Source of the DNA: Anadara kagoshimensis | Lineage: Eukaryota; Mollusca; Bivalvia; Arcoida; Arcidae | Direction: 5' to 3' | Length of the DNA stretch: 64,000 bases | NCBI GenBank assembly: GCA_021292105.1 | Contig: CM037865.1 | Span: 18,383,533-18,447,532, forward strand | Notes under the pieces: model-generated | Told to the model about the DNA's origin: nothing | The model's input: the letters and a program-made list of their open reading frames with translations, nothing else | Databases searched by the model: none | Position numbers and translations under genes: made by a program | Part shown: positions 23,143-35,001 of the stretch, one piece after another | Layout of the letters: every line of letters starts with the position of its first letter | How positions within the stretch are numbered: the stretch's first letter is position 1

Positions 23143-23391
23143 TGATGTTGTATAAAAGCTGTGTTATACTGTGTTATGCTGTATTATGATGTGAACAATA
23201 ACATTAATTTTTTTATGTGATGAAGATGTTAAAATTGTTTGTTGCTTGAAAGAACTGTCATCAAAATATTTAGTGAAAATACCTATTTTCTGTCCTTATA
23301 CGATAATAACAGAAACTATAACCGGAACTGAAAGCACCGATATATACTTATTGACTAGATGTCCAGGTATCGGCCTCTAGGGCTCGTTACA
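23143..23391 (+). repeat. Left LTR, second part
   Basis: Continuation of the LTR after the inserted element, beginning right after AGTGT and ending 'ggctcgttaca'. It contains short 'ctgtgttat' direct repeats near 23160-23195, which appear as 'ataacacag' in the inverted LTR at 27853-27893. Confidence 0.85.
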
Positions 23392-24720
23392 ATTATGGTG
23401 GCAGTGGTGGGATACATCAAACAGCGGTGGGATACATCAGGGTGCTGTGATACATGGACATAGTAATCCCAGTCTGAATATTGTTGACATTTTGTTTATT
23501 TGATTTGTGATTTTTGTTGTATTATATGTGATTCTATTTAAGCTTGTTTTAAGGTAGTTAGGATAATTTGTATTACTGATTACATGTATGACCTCGGGAA
23601 TATTTGATAGGTGTAGGTAGGATTTATTTGTTTATTTGAAATTTACTCTGCGTTGCAAACCCACAAACAAAAATGGAAAGTCTTAAAGATATCATTAAAA
23701 TGAGGGCACAGTTAGGATATGCGGATGAAGCATTGCAAACATTTGTCAAAGAACAACAAGAAATGGAACGTCAGGATAAAGCTAAAAAACGTGAGGAGAG
23801 CAAATATATGAAGAAAGGAAATGGAGGTTACAAGAGATACAATATCAGAGATAAAAGTTAGCAATGGAAATGGATTTAGAACAACAAAAAAGTAAGGAAT
23901 CAAAAAACACCAAAGGAAACTTGAAGTTTCAGAACTGAATGAAAAAAACGAAAGGCAAAATTGAAATTCAGAGTAAACCGGAAAGTATTAGTACGACGTT
24001 GTTCAAATATTATCTAAAATTACCAGCATATAATGATACGAAGGACGATATGGATGCGTATTTGCGACGATTCGAAACATTTGCACAAGCTCAAAGTTGA
24101 CCTGTGGATAAGTTGGCTCTTGGTCTAAGTACGTTACTGAAAGGCAAAGCGTTAGAGGTATTTTCGCTTTTAGCACCAGAACAAGCATTAAGCTATGCAG
24201 AACTCATCGAAAAGTCCGAAAACATATCAGGGTTTAAGGGATTTGTTATTACGTGAACAATTTTTATTAAGTTGCAGTGGTGAACTAGAACTGTTTTGTG
24301 CGTAAGAATTCCGTCTAGTTTGGGTGATATGTCAAAACTTGCTGACCAGTTTGTTAAAGCTCGAGGTAGCAAAGCACTTGTATTTACTCAGAAAGTCAAG
24401 ACTTTAAATATGCAGCAATCGAACGTTCAAAGCTAAGCTCAGCCAAATAGATCGCGAAATGAACCACATAAAGAGGGAGAAAAGAACTTTGAATTGAAAG
24501 CGCCAAAATTTAGTAAAAGATGTTTTATTTGTAATAGCTTTGACCATCTGGTAAATAAATGTCCGCGAAAGTTTGAAAGAGGAAAAGCGGCAGGAAAACA
24601 TGTCTCACCGTTAAATGAACAAAACACTGACACGGAAATAGAATACCCAAACCCAAGTCGGAAAGTAAATTAGCGAATGTTTGCGATTTTAAGTCGTTGC
24701 AAAAAGAATCAATGCCAGTG
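23392..24720 (+). pseudogene. gag remnant of the Gypsy-like element, CCHC zinc knuckle
   Basis: A start at 23673 gives a charged, coiled-coil-like N-terminus ('MESLKDIIKMRAQLGY'), stopped after 62 codons. In other frames the typical gag core 'KLPAYNDTKDDMDAYL', 'RRFETFAQAQ' follows near 24020-24095, then 'LLKGKALEVFSLL'. The nucleocapsid knuckle C-x2-C-x4-H-x4-C ('CFICNSFDHLVNKC') lies at about 24521-24562. At least four frameshifts or stops interrupt it. Gag would form the particle that packages the element RNA. Confidence 0.75.
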
Positions 24721-24734
24721 GTAAGTGGTCGTTA

Positions 24735-25100
24735 AGAAACAGAACATTTTAGTACTACGAGACACTGGTTGTAATGGCGTCGTTATAAGGACATCCTTAG
24801 TCAAAGACAATGAATGCTTGATAGGAAACAAACATGTAAATTAGTTGATGGTAGTGAGGTTCCGGTTCCGGTTGCACAAGTTAAAATAGAGTGGAATTAC
24901 TAATGCGTGGTGTTTGGAATCGCCGCTATATGACGTGATAATCGGTAACATTTCCTGTGCACATCCACCTGACAATCCAAATAATAATTGGGAGAAAGAA
25001 GTGATTAGCGCGGTTAAAACAAGAGGAATGAAAGTTAGAGCAAGCAAAGCGGATAAATTACTAGTTCCACCGAGATCCAAGGCGTTGATCGGATCAATTT
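24735..25100 (+). pseudogene. Aspartic protease domain remnant
   Basis: 'LVLRDTGCNGVVI' carries the DTG active-site triad at 24761-24769. 'LYDVIIGNISCAHPPDN' near 24920-24975 is the C-terminal flap/hydrophobic end typical of these proteases. Stops near 24843 and 24900 break the frame. It would process Gag-Pol. Confidence 0.75.
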
Positions 25101-25109
25101 AAAAAATGC

Positions 25110-26330
25110 GCAAGTTCACGATGAAACACTAGTTCCTTTATGGAAATTAGCGGAAGAGAATAATAAAACAGAATCAGCAAATCGAGTTAAGACTAGATTT
25201 TATGTACGGAATGATATTCTACTTGGAGAACGTATAGACAAACGGGGAAAGCGTACTCAGTTAGTGGTACCAAAACAGTTTTGCGAGGCTGTGTTGAAGT
25301 TAGGTCACGACTCGGTAATGTCTGGACACTTAGGTACAACAAAGACTGTTGATCGAATGTTGATGAAGTTCTTTTGGCCAGGTATTATTACAGACATTAC
25401 GAGATACTGCAAATCGTGTGATGTATGCCAACGGACTGCACTGAAAGGACGTGTCAGAAAGGTCCCGATTGGTGATATGTCTATAATCGATAAATTGTTT
25501 GACCGGGTAGCCGTGGATATGATTGGACCGTTATATCATGCGTCAGATAGGGGGTATAGGTATATTTTGACAATCGAGATATCCTGAAGCAGTCGCATTG
25601 AAGCGTATTGAGATTACAGAATTAGCAGAGGCTTTGGTTGATGTGTTTAGCCGCGTAGGAATTCCTCGCAAAATATTATCTGATCGGGGTTCGCAATTCA
25701 CCTCTGAAGTAATGCAAGAAGTTTGTCGACTTTTATCAATCAAACAACTTACGACAACACCGTACCATCCGCTTGCAACGAATTGGTTGAAAAGTTTAAT
25801 AAGACATTAAAACAGATGTTGCGCAGAATGTGTGTTGAGTGCCCTAAAATTGGGATAGGTATGTGAATGCCTTGTTATTTGCCTATTGCGAAGTTCCTCA
25901 GGAGAGTTTAGGTTTTGCTCCTTTTGAGTTGATATATAGACATTCTGAAGGGGGACCTCTAAGGATTTTAAGAGAATTATGGACGACGGATGTACCAGAT
26001 TCGGACGTCAAAACAACATATTATTATGTACTTGATCTTAGAGAGCGATTAGAAGAAACATGTAAGTTGGCACATGAGAACTTAAAATTGGCAAAGATTA
26101 AACAAGCAAAGAATTACAACAAAGCAGCAAGAGCGAGAAATCTAACAGTTGGAAAGAAAGTTTTAGTATTACTTCCGATGAAGAGGAATAAACTACAGCT
26201 TCAATGGAAAGGACCATTTGAGATTGTGGAACAGTTGAATGACGTAGAATATCTCATTTAAATGTATAGTAAGATAAAAACATTTCATATTAATATGTTG
26301 AAGGAATATGTAGATAGAAATGAAATTTGT
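25110..26330 (+). pseudogene. Integrase (HHCC zinc domain, DDE core, GPY/F-like C-terminus), frameshifted
   Basis: The zinc-binding part has two His in 'LGHDSVMSGHLG' and two Cys in 'CKSCDVCQR' (25304-25437). The catalytic core has 'VAVDMIGPLYH' (first Asp, about 25515), 'ILSDRGSQFTSE' (second Asp, about 25680) and, after a frameshift near 25785, a Glu in 'LVEKFNKTLK'. The C-terminal part has 'LQWKGPFEIVE' (about 26200-26233), the GPY/F-type module of Gypsy integrases, and 'FHINMLKEYVDR' just after. Frameshifts near 25585, 25785 and 25850 and a stop at 26259 inactivate it. It precedes the reverse transcriptase. Confidence 0.85.
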
Positions 26331-26555
26331 GCCTTAAAGGGTGTAGAAACCAAAGGTGTGTTTGCGTGTGCAAGTATATCGGTCATAGAGGAAAATTTTG
26401 AGGACAGTGAGGATGGACACATGAACGAAACAGACATATCTCCATTGATGTCGTTACAGTTAGAACCTGCAGAGACTGTAAATGATGTGCACATATCTAA
26501 CGAGTGTGTATATACGAAAGGAAATAGAAATTTATAAAAGGGATTTAATTGTGTT
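26331..26555 (+). pseudogene. Linker between integrase and reverse transcriptase
   Basis: An open acidic frame (to 26537) joins the integrase end to the RT start without any LTR or foreign sequence. This supports INT-before-RT as the original order rather than a fusion of two elements. Confidence 0.55.
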
Positions 26556-27390
26556 ATGACAGACCTCCCAGGACAGACGCATTTAGCAACACATGATATC
26601 AGAACAACAACGAAGGAACCAATACGGGTCAAGCTATTTTCGATACCTTATACAACACGTGAAGCGATCAAAACTGAAGTGCAAAAGATGCTGGACATGG
26701 ATGTTATAGAACTGTTCGACTCTGATTATTCATCAACTGTGTTTTTGTTACGTAAGAAGGATTCTACCTATGGGTTTTGCGTAGATTATAGGTAGTTAAA
26801 CAAAGCTTCTATCTTTGACGCAGAACCTTCAGTCGACGATCCATTTGTGAATTAAGCTGGATGTAAACATTTTAGCAAATTTGATCTCAGCAAAGGGTAC
26901 TGGCAAGTACCAATCACTGATAGTGCAAAGCGGAAGAGCGCTTTTACCACTCCGTTTGGACTGCATCAATTTAAATTGATGCGTTTTGGGTTAGTGAATG
27001 CACCATCGACGTTTAATCGACAGATGCAGAAATTACTCCATGGAATGAAACACGTGGATAACTTTCTGGATGATATTTTGTTGTTCACCGAAACATGGGA
27101 AGATCACGTGAATATACTCAAAGTTTTATTTACCAGATTAAAGGAAGCCAATTTAAACGTCTAGACCAACGAAATGTTATATCGGGTACCAAAGTTTAGA
27201 ATGTTTAGGGCACATAATAGGTCAAGACATTTTAAAACCGACTCCAGATAAACTAGAGGCAATACTTAATGCTCCTCAACCTGTTACAAAACGTCATGTT
27301 AAATCTTTTATCGGTTTAGCTGGAAACTACAGGAGGTTTATTCCTAACGTTTCTACAATTGCAGTACCACTACCGATCTAACGAAAAAAA
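26556..27390 (+). pseudogene. Reverse transcriptase, FLDD active site, interrupted
   Basis: 'TDLPGQTHLATHDI' and 'MLDMDVIELFDSDYSS' start the domain. 'FCVDYR' is followed by a stop at 26794. 'FSKFDLSKGYWQVPI' (about 26870-26915) carries the first catalytic Asp, 'FGLVNAPSTFNRQM' follows, and 'VDNFLDDILLFTE' (about 27052-27090) holds the second and third catalytic Asp as FLDD. The connection region 'FIGLAGNYRRFIPN' follows after a frameshift. Several stops make it non-functional. Confidence 0.88.
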
Positions 27391-27392
27391 GT

Positions 27393-27645
27393 ATGCCAAA
27401 TAAGGTAGAGTGGAATCAGCCACAGGAAAACGCATTTGCTACACTGAAGCAGTTATTGACATCGAAACCGACCCTTCGCTTACCTGATATACACAAAACA
27501 TTCGTATTAAGGACAGATGCTGCTGATTTGGGCATTGGTGCTGTCTTACTTCTGGAATTGAATGGAGTAATGCACCCAGTAGCATTTGCCAGTCGTAATT
27601 TGTTACCTCGGGAGAGACGATATGCCGTTATAGAAAAAGAATGCT
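27393..27645 (+). pseudogene. RNase H domain, truncated at inverted LTR
   Basis: 'LRTDAADLGIGAVLLLE' holds the first catalytic Asp and 'VIEKECL' the second catalytic residue (Glu). A Gypsy RNase H should continue for roughly 70-90 more residues, but the sequence switches abruptly to the inverted LTR at 27646. Confidence 0.85.
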
Positions 27646-28376
27646 TGTAACGAACCCGAGAGGCCGAACCTCGACATCTAGTCAATAAGTATATATTGGT
27701 GCTTTCAGTTGCGGTTAGAGTTTTTGGTATTTACATATCAGGACAGAAAATAGGTATTTTCACTGAATATTTTGATGACAGTTCTTTCAAGCGACAAACA
27801 ATTTTAGCCATATCTTCATCACATGAAACATTTAATGTTATTGTTCACATCATAACACAGTATAACACAGTTTAACACAGTATAACACAGCTTTTACACA
27901 AAATCAACACTTTCTCAGAACAGTTAAAACAAACGTGTAGTATCAAACAGTCCTTCGGTGATCAACCACACAGTCCATCGGCGCTAAACAGGTACCACAC
28001 AATCCATCGGTAGCACCTATAGAATCTGCACCATCCATCGGCAGATTAAATTACAAGTTTATCAATCATCTGTTCCAAGAAACATGCAACATATTTCAAA
28101 ACTCAGCAATTCTATATTCCTGTGGTAGCTATCATAACTATTACTAATGACCTCGAGATATTCCTAAGCCTTTGTTAATTACAATTACTAATAAATTTTT
28201 CTGATGGCTGAACCAACACGTTGATAAACAAACCACACCCTGAATAACTTGCGGACCCAATATCCAATGAAAACACTGGGTACACTCAATGATTCACTGT
28301 GACAAACAGCGCAGAACTACCGTAAACATTATAAAAAAGTAGACACGATAAAATTATAAAAAATATAAGAATGTCA
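27646..28376 (-). repeat. LTR in inverted orientation, uninterrupted
   Basis: On the plus strand it begins TGTAACGAACCC and ends AAGAATGTCA; its reverse complement aligns end to end with 16983-17412 joined to 23143-23391. It lacks the 5.7-kb insertion and reads through the site with a single AGTGT. The two LTRs differ by many substitutions and small indels. No short duplication flanks this copy ('agaatgct' before, 'ctagtg' after). Confidence 0.88.
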
Positions 28377-28990
28377 CTAGTGACATAGGGTAAAATATTT
28401 TCGTCAAAATTATGCATTGATAAAAAATCTGAAATTTCAGAACATTTAATTCAAACGCAAAGCTTATAGTATATGGTATATGTGCCTGGAAGTTTGACAT
28501 AGAATATGGTATATGTGTATGTAAGTTTCACAAAATTTGTAATACATTCACCCGTCGTTTTTTACATTTAGCCAAAATAATTCATCGCACAATATTGTTG
28601 CAAACTTTTGCACACTTAATTCAGCAGCGAATGATTTGTTTGCCATTAACAGCAACACATCGATGGTATATCGCGAACCAAATTGGGACATGTCTTCTGT
28701 ATCTGGCTTCACCATGATATTTTCTATAGCAATATTCTCATAAGCTACAGGAGTTCATAAGACTTTATATCTGCATAACAAAGAAGGTCTGTGTATATGA
28801 ACAAGGGCTATAAACTAACAATTTGAAACACTTGCAGCCGATGTATATCAAATGTCCGGGTTGAAAAAGGATCATTGACTTACAAAATACATTTTCGGTC
28901 CTAACCTTTTTATTTATTGATCGCCGTTCGGCGAAAACATTAGAAATTGTTTAATCATCTCCGATTGTTTGTCGCAAAATGTATTTAAGG
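28377..28990. other. Non-coding spacer
   Basis: No remainder of RNase H or other retroelement sequence was found beyond the inverted LTR. A phrase 'tatggtatatgtg' occurs twice near 28474-28520. Confidence 0.4.
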
Positions 28991-29187
28991 CTATATGTAA
29001 AAGTACTTTCAAATCGAAAACAAAAATACAAGTCAATATACAAGTCTATATGTAAAAGTACTTTCAAATCGAAAAAAACATACAAATCAATATACAAGAC
29101 TATATGTAAAAGTACTTTCAAATCGAAAACAAACATACAAATCCATATACAAGACTATATGTAAAAGTACTTTCAATTCGAAAACAT
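28991..29187. repeat. 55-bp tandem repeat, about 3.6 units
   Basis: Units begin 'ctatatgtaaaagtactttc' at about 28992, 29047, 29101 and 29156, followed by 'aaatcgaaaac' and 'atacaa.tcaatatacaag'. Divergence between units is low, so the array is relatively recent. Open frames on both strands here are translated repeat. Confidence 0.92.
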
Positions 29188-29310
29188 GTACACACTATAA
29201 TTCCAGAGTAAATGAAAACAAATAAAATTTGCAGATTTATTTTAACTTCTATCATGTTTTAACAATTTCAAAAATTATAGTACTTAGCAAATTTCTAAAG
29301 TTTGTAACTA
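29188..29310. other. Non-coding spacer
   Basis: Nothing recognised. Confidence 0.3.
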
Positions 29311-29545
29311 TTTAGTCGATGTCTCATAGTCCCATGTTTTTTTCTTTTTCGTTCTCTCTTTAATGGCACATGTGACTTGTGTAGATAGCTAAACTGGAGA
29401 CGCTTACTCTTCTTTAAAATCTGGCCCAACTACCATAGCTAAAGTTAACTTGTTTCAGATACAATAGTTTGCCAGCTTTTTTTTACTTCACTTGGGAATT
29501 GTGGTTTTAGCATAGAATGCTATGTTTGTTTTTGAACGACTATAT
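29311..29545 (+). mobile_element. Degenerate 3' fragment of the YIDD-type retroelement
   Basis: The order 'gatgtctc', 'agtcccatgttttt', 'gtagatagctaaac', 'gacgcttactctt', 'tttacttcacttgggaattg' follows the 3' block at 14248-14465, with lower identity. Confidence 0.6.
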
Positions 29546-31410
29546 CACTTTTAAATGAAATTAAAGCCAGACGGCAAGAAAAGAAACTGTATAATATTAG
29601 ATAATGCATGCATCTATCAATTAAAGCTGTTCAAATATATGCACTATGTTAATGGCTATTTTAGAGCATTGATTCGCTTATCAAAATGAAGATCACTAAT
29701 TTATCATTCTATTAAATAAGCTTTTGTTATTTTGTGTTGTGTTATGGAGGTAAAAACTTGGTATTAACGAGAAAAAAAAGAACATGAAATTTGTTAAATA
29801 TTTTATTTTTAATTAATGTTCTTCAGATCATGATATGTTATTTATTTTCAGACCTTACTAACAAAATATCTCTTTTGAATTAATATAAAATGTTTTACCT
29901 GAACAGAATAAAACAGATGGTAATATCAAACTTGTGTGTCAGATCTTTGCGTTCAATGGTAATACGTATATTCGTGAAAATTGCTCACATGTGATGTTTA
30001 TCTCTAACCTTCCGGAGCACCCGATCTAACATCAATGGTAGACGTTTATTTGTGCTCTCTAGGGATGCTGCTTGAACATGCACCTGTATATATGTTTGTA
30101 ATTAATTGTATATAATATTGTTTACAATACTACATGTATACGATTTTACATCAACCAGAATAGGGAGGGTAGAAATGAACCATTTAATACTATTAACGAA
30201 ATACTAATCTGAACAGGCTTTTACATGAATAAAAGAATAAATAGCAATATGCCTTTCTGGAGTGCATTATATCTTCTTGATTTCCACATTTATCAATATA
30301 ATATCAACAAAAAATAAAGACATCTTTCCAAGTCAGAATCACAACTCCAAACAAAGTAAAAATAGAAAACTGATAAACTGATAAATTACGTTTAAATACC
30401 TGGACATGAGACGGTCGGCTGCTCAAGAAGGTTTAGTACGTAGTGTTTAGCTTAAAAACATTTGGCTATTTGTGTATTAAAAATTCCAGGGACATGATAA
30501 AAAGAAAATTGTTGAAAATTGATTTTGCTAGAGCTATGTGTTTTTTATCTCAATATATTTCCCCCACATTTTCATATTTCATAAATTACCGTGAAAAATT
30601 GTTTTCAAAAAAAAATTAGTAAATTTTTGTATTAATATCATCATAACAGTTACACGGTTATAATCTCAACCTTTAATTTTTATAATAATCGCATTATAAC
30701 ATTCATTGGTTTTTTTTAAATATCCAGATACTATAACTCCGATCATGATGTAGGAAAAACAGAAATATTATACCAATCTTATTTATACATATATACTTTT
30801 GAAATAACACATGAGTACAATCATGATAATCTCAGTGTAAAAAAGTATTAACTTCAACTTTTCAAAATAAAATTTAGCATACTGTTTCTTTTCAGTCAGA
30901 ATACATATATATTCAATGCAGATTAAACTCTTCGTTTTTTACGTTTTTAAGTTTTAATTTCGGAGAAAAAGATTAAATTTAATTAAAATTCTGTCTCATT
31001 TTCATGATGCTACTTACTTGCCAGATGTTTAAAAAGTTTTGGAAACGTGATACCAAGAGTTTTACATTTTAATTTTAAAAACTAATTTTTATCATGACTT
31101 AGCAAAAAAGAAAGTAGCTGTATAAATCATAAAATTATTTATACATAGACACCATCTTGGTATAAAACACCATAACTAAGCACTTTAATATGTACGTAAC
31201 TAAAATGGAGTTTAAAGGCGTGACAACTCGGACACATCTTTGCTTAAATAAACATTTACATAGAATGTACACTTTGTAAAATTACTTTCCAATCTACACT
31301 TATCTAATATCTACAATAATAGTTATAAACATCGATTAAAATAAAACAAACTAAAATATAAAAACACTCAACAAAGTAAAAACTGTGAAAATTGCGAATC
31401 AGTATAAAGA
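29546..31410. other. Non-coding; includes one arm of an old duplication and retroelement scraps
   Basis: AT-rich without coding support. 30000-30050 has 'aaccttccggagcacccgat', a scrap of the retroelement 3' block. 30850-31290 is collinear with 44760-45240: shared landmarks include 'tttcttttcag.cagaatacatat', 'ttttaatttc.gaaaa', 'tttatcatga..tagcaaa' and 'aaataaacatttac'. This suggests an ancient local duplication. Confidence 0.45.
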
Positions 31411-31495
31411 TATGAAATGCCACTAGTGAAGGGAGCACGGGTGCTTTGGAAGGGTAAGCACCTCTTGTTAAGTAAGGTACATCCCCAGCTAAAAC
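31411..31495 (-). mobile_element. Minus-strand scrap of the retroelement 3' block
   Basis: The minus strand reads 'gaggtgcttacccttcc' and 'agcacccgtgc', matching the block at 14360-14390, with 'acttaaca' where the source copy has 'agctaaac'. Confidence 0.6.
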
Positions 31496-33383
31496 AAAAC
31501 ATAGAAATAAAACAGTAGGATAGCCGACCCGGCCAGCGCATTGATTCATCAAACAAAATTTAACGCGCAGACAAAGTGAAGAAATTGTCAAAAATTTATA
31601 TTTCACTCGAGGCGGTAAAATTACATAATATTTATTTCACTGCGAGTTTTTAATACTATTTGTATTATTTTATCGTCTTTTGAGGACAAAAGTAAGTCAT
31701 TAAAGACGATTTTTATCAAAGTCGGTGAGAATTTAACAATTTAAATCGTAATTGAATGTGAGGCACCGGCGAAAAATTAAAAAATTGAAACTTTAAAAAA
31801 TATCATTCTGTGTACACAGTTCCTCATGCACCAAAGATGTTTTTACATGAACGGAAAGAACTTTTTCTCACGGTTATTTTGATGTATAATTTGTTGAATA
31901 ATTTTCTTTACAGAAAAACGTACCAGTTTCAAATGTCGAAAAAATCTATGACATTGTCGGATTCTCGATCATGGGCCGCCCCCTTTCCGGCTAATTTGAC
32001 ACAGAAAAAATGCTAAGACAGCTTCCTTATTGTATGTAATATATAAATTTGATAATCGAGAGACGCTGTGGAGATATTTATGTTGAAATAGTAAGTTTTT
32101 CTTTAAAAATATTGTATTTTTACTCCATTTCTCGTCTAATCTGCCGATTTTTTGGAACTACTTCCAGTCGGACATATTTGATTAGCATTCGTCCCGCTTC
32201 GATCACAATTTAAAAATGCAGAAAATGTCATCGTGTATTTTGGACAAAATAGTCAAGGTTTTTTGCCTTATTTGTCATGTATGATCGATCTGCATGGCTG
32301 TCAAACACATTAGATACGCATGTGTTCTAACTTTACCCATATGGACTCGGGATCTGTACCAATAGAGTGTACAGTGCAACCTGGTCATGTAGGGCTGGTT
32401 AAAGAAGGTTAGACTGGATTTTTCTTTATGAAATATTTCAGAAAATGAGGAAAAATCTCCCATGTTAGTTTAGCCAGAGTCAACACAACATTGGTCTTTA
32501 TTATTGAAATTTTTGTTTCTGTTAAAATACCAATAACCCCGGCATTATTATTTTAGCACAATTTAGACATGAAAAGTTGATTATTTTGCTTCATTAAAAG
32601 TTTTAAGTCAACTTGACATAGCACAAATAACAATTAAAATAGACTATGTGGAAGTAGGAAATAAGAAAAGTGAATATCAATCATGTGGATTTCATTTGAC
32701 TTGGTTAAAAATTTAACTACGTATTATAATGATTAAATACAGATCTGTAAAATATTTAGGAATTTCAGCAATTTCTGTAAAATTGTCAAATTCTGATAAA
32801 TAAATATCACCTTCTTTCAGGAAAATTCATGGGAAATGGTTTGATAATAACATTAAGAAACAAGTTTATGCAAATGCAGTGAAATTCATGACACAGTGTA
32901 TCCAAATGGGCATTAATTTTGAAAGAATTCAAAATAATTGTAACACATTAGGCCTATTCCAGATTTATTGATTTATTATTTATATTTAAAAGATTGGTTG
33001 GTATACACACTCCATTCAAGATTATTTCAATTATAATCAGGTAAATGAGATTAAGGGGGAAACTAGGTATAGGGATGAAAATTTGCAGGGGCCCAGTAGC
33101 CAATGGCTTCTAAATTCGAGTGTGGGTCACTAAATGTTTTCACATTTAAGCCATTTATTACTGTTACAAATTCTTTTATGAGGTGAGCTGGCCCCAGACT
33201 CAAAATAGTTGGGTTTCATCCCTGAGGTAAAACACACCCCTCAACAAGAGAACTGGCAAACTTTCTGACATAGTAAGATTTTAATATATGCTGTTACCTG
33301 TATGCTTCACTTCAGACAACGGTGCATGAAAAACATTTCATGTGGTGAAAAAAAGAGGTATTCAGTATTAAGAGAAGCATTCA
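31496..33383. other. Non-coding region
   Basis: No gene supported. 31822-31931 shares 'cctcatgcacca' and, 91 bp later, 'aaaacgtaccagtttcaaa' with 35649-35761 at nearly the same spacing. A short inverted pair, 'agggatgaaa' at 33072 and 'tttcatccct' at 33215, encloses about 130 bp. Confidence 0.4.
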
Positions 33384-33530
33384 ATTCATAAATGTGTAAT
33401 AGTATATAATTCCCAGTATGTTAAGGATATTGATATGTGTTGATTTTTTAAGAACATTCATAAATGTCTGATGATATTTAATTCCTAGTGTATTAAAGAT
33501 ATTGTTATGTTTTAATTTTACATGAAATGA
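33384..33530. repeat. 72-bp tandem duplication
   Basis: 'attcataaatgt' starts both units (about 33384 and 33456). Each continues with 'taattcc.agt.t.ttaa.gatattg.tatgt'. Confidence 0.75.
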
Positions 33531-34425
33531 GCCATTCAGCATTATTACAATTTACAAAGTTGGTTTAGTCACACATAATGCATTTTTCTTTGAAAAATGT
33601 TCCATTATGTGTAAACAGTAATAACCATGAGTGTTTATTCTAGGATTTTTTTCAGATGGGTTCATTTCTAATGAAATTCCTCTAATAACAAGTTGAATAA
33701 CATCAATAATTTTGCAAACATCTAATGTTTGATGAGACTTGTAGTCTTTTAGGCTGATGTAAAAGCTTTTGTAATGAAGTATTTAAAAGTTCATATAATG
33801 TAGCTTTTATATATGACAATGCTATCAATTATTTTGAACTTGCATTTGAAATCTAATTTCAAATGTGGTCCACTATGGCTTTTACAATGGTGCCATTTGG
33901 CAAAATAAAGGATCAACAGCCCCTTTCTAGAATGAACACTGCCATATGATCCCATGGTTTTTGATTTATTTGTAAATGATTCATCTATTTATCACAGCCA
34001 GAACAACTAGAAAGTACCTGTCCCCATAAAATCACTTGTTTTTGTAGTTTCTAAATTAAATTTGATAATTTAGACAATTTTAGTCCTTTTAAATGCTATT
34101 ATGACCCACTTGTCATTCATTTAACAAACAACAGTATGACAAAATTTCTAACTATCTGCCTGTTCATAATTTTTTTAACCTTTTAGTAATTTAAAATCTT
34201 TTATTTTTTAAATGCTAATTTTGTTCATATAAAAATATTTGTTTTATTTTTCCAAAAAATATCTGAGGTTACTTTCCATGGTACCCATGCCACATTTTAT
34301 GTTAGTACCTTGAGGAAAGACAAAATGCAATTTATTTGGATCTCTTTTTATGTATTTACTCTATTTATCATCACTAACCTTCTCAACATACTGTGTCCCA
34401 ACTCTAACTTATTTCTCTGTAGAAT
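33531..34425. other. Non-coding spacer
   Basis: No feature supported. Confidence 0.35.
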
Positions 34426-34427
34426 GC

Positions 34428-34486
<59 letters not shown>

Positions 34487-34576
34487 TTATCATCTCTAAC
34501 CTGCTAGACATTTTGTAACCTGCTCAACATATTGTGTGCCTGCAGCTCTAACTTATTTCTCTGTAGAATTTCTGAT

Positions 34577-34627
<51 letters not shown>

Positions 34628-34768
34628 TTCATTTATTTATTTATTAACTGCTGACATATTGTGTCCCAGCTCTAACTTATGTGTCTGTAGAATTTCTTAT
34701 TTATTTATTTATTAACTGCTGACATATTGTGTCCCAGTTCTAACTTATTTCTCTGAACAATTTCTGAT

Positions 34769-34823
<55 letters not shown>

Positions 34824-34970
34824 TTAACTGTTGACATATTGTGTCCCAGCTCTAACTTATGTGTCTGTAGAATTTCTTATTTATTTATTTATTAACTGCT
34901 GACATATTGTGTCCCAGTTCTAACTTATTTCTCTGAACAATTTCTGATTTATTTATTTATTCATTTATTT

Positions 34971-35001
<31 letters not shown>

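Larger units (their letters stand above)
16983..28376 (+). mobile_element. Degenerate Ty3/Gypsy-like LTR retrotransposon with INT before RT (Gmr1-type order)
   Basis: The region contains an LTR, a 'tggtggcagtggtggga' stretch right after it (candidate primer-binding site, 23396-23412), gag remnants with a CCHC knuckle, an aspartic protease, integrase, reverse transcriptase and the first part of RNase H, all on the plus strand. Many stops and frameshifts make it inactive. Integrase lies upstream of RT, the opposite of ordinary Gypsy elements and matching the Gmr1 group of Ty3/Gypsy elements described by Goodwin and Poulter. The left LTR carries a 5.7-kb DNA element, and the right LTR is inverted. 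No clean target duplication is visible at the outer ends ('accag' against 'ctagt'). Confidence 0.8.

Noticed and set aside
23392-28376. Two different retrotransposons fused, explaining INT before RT
   Set aside because: The integrase end runs into the RT through a continuous linker with no LTR, stop-rich junk or foreign repeat between them. Kept only as an alternative for phylogeny to exclude.
28991-29187. Possible CRISPR array
   Set aside because: Direct tandem 55-bp units without unique spacers, in a eukaryotic context.
34310-34507. 65-codon plus-strand frame
   Set aside because: Its second half is translated ATTT repeat.
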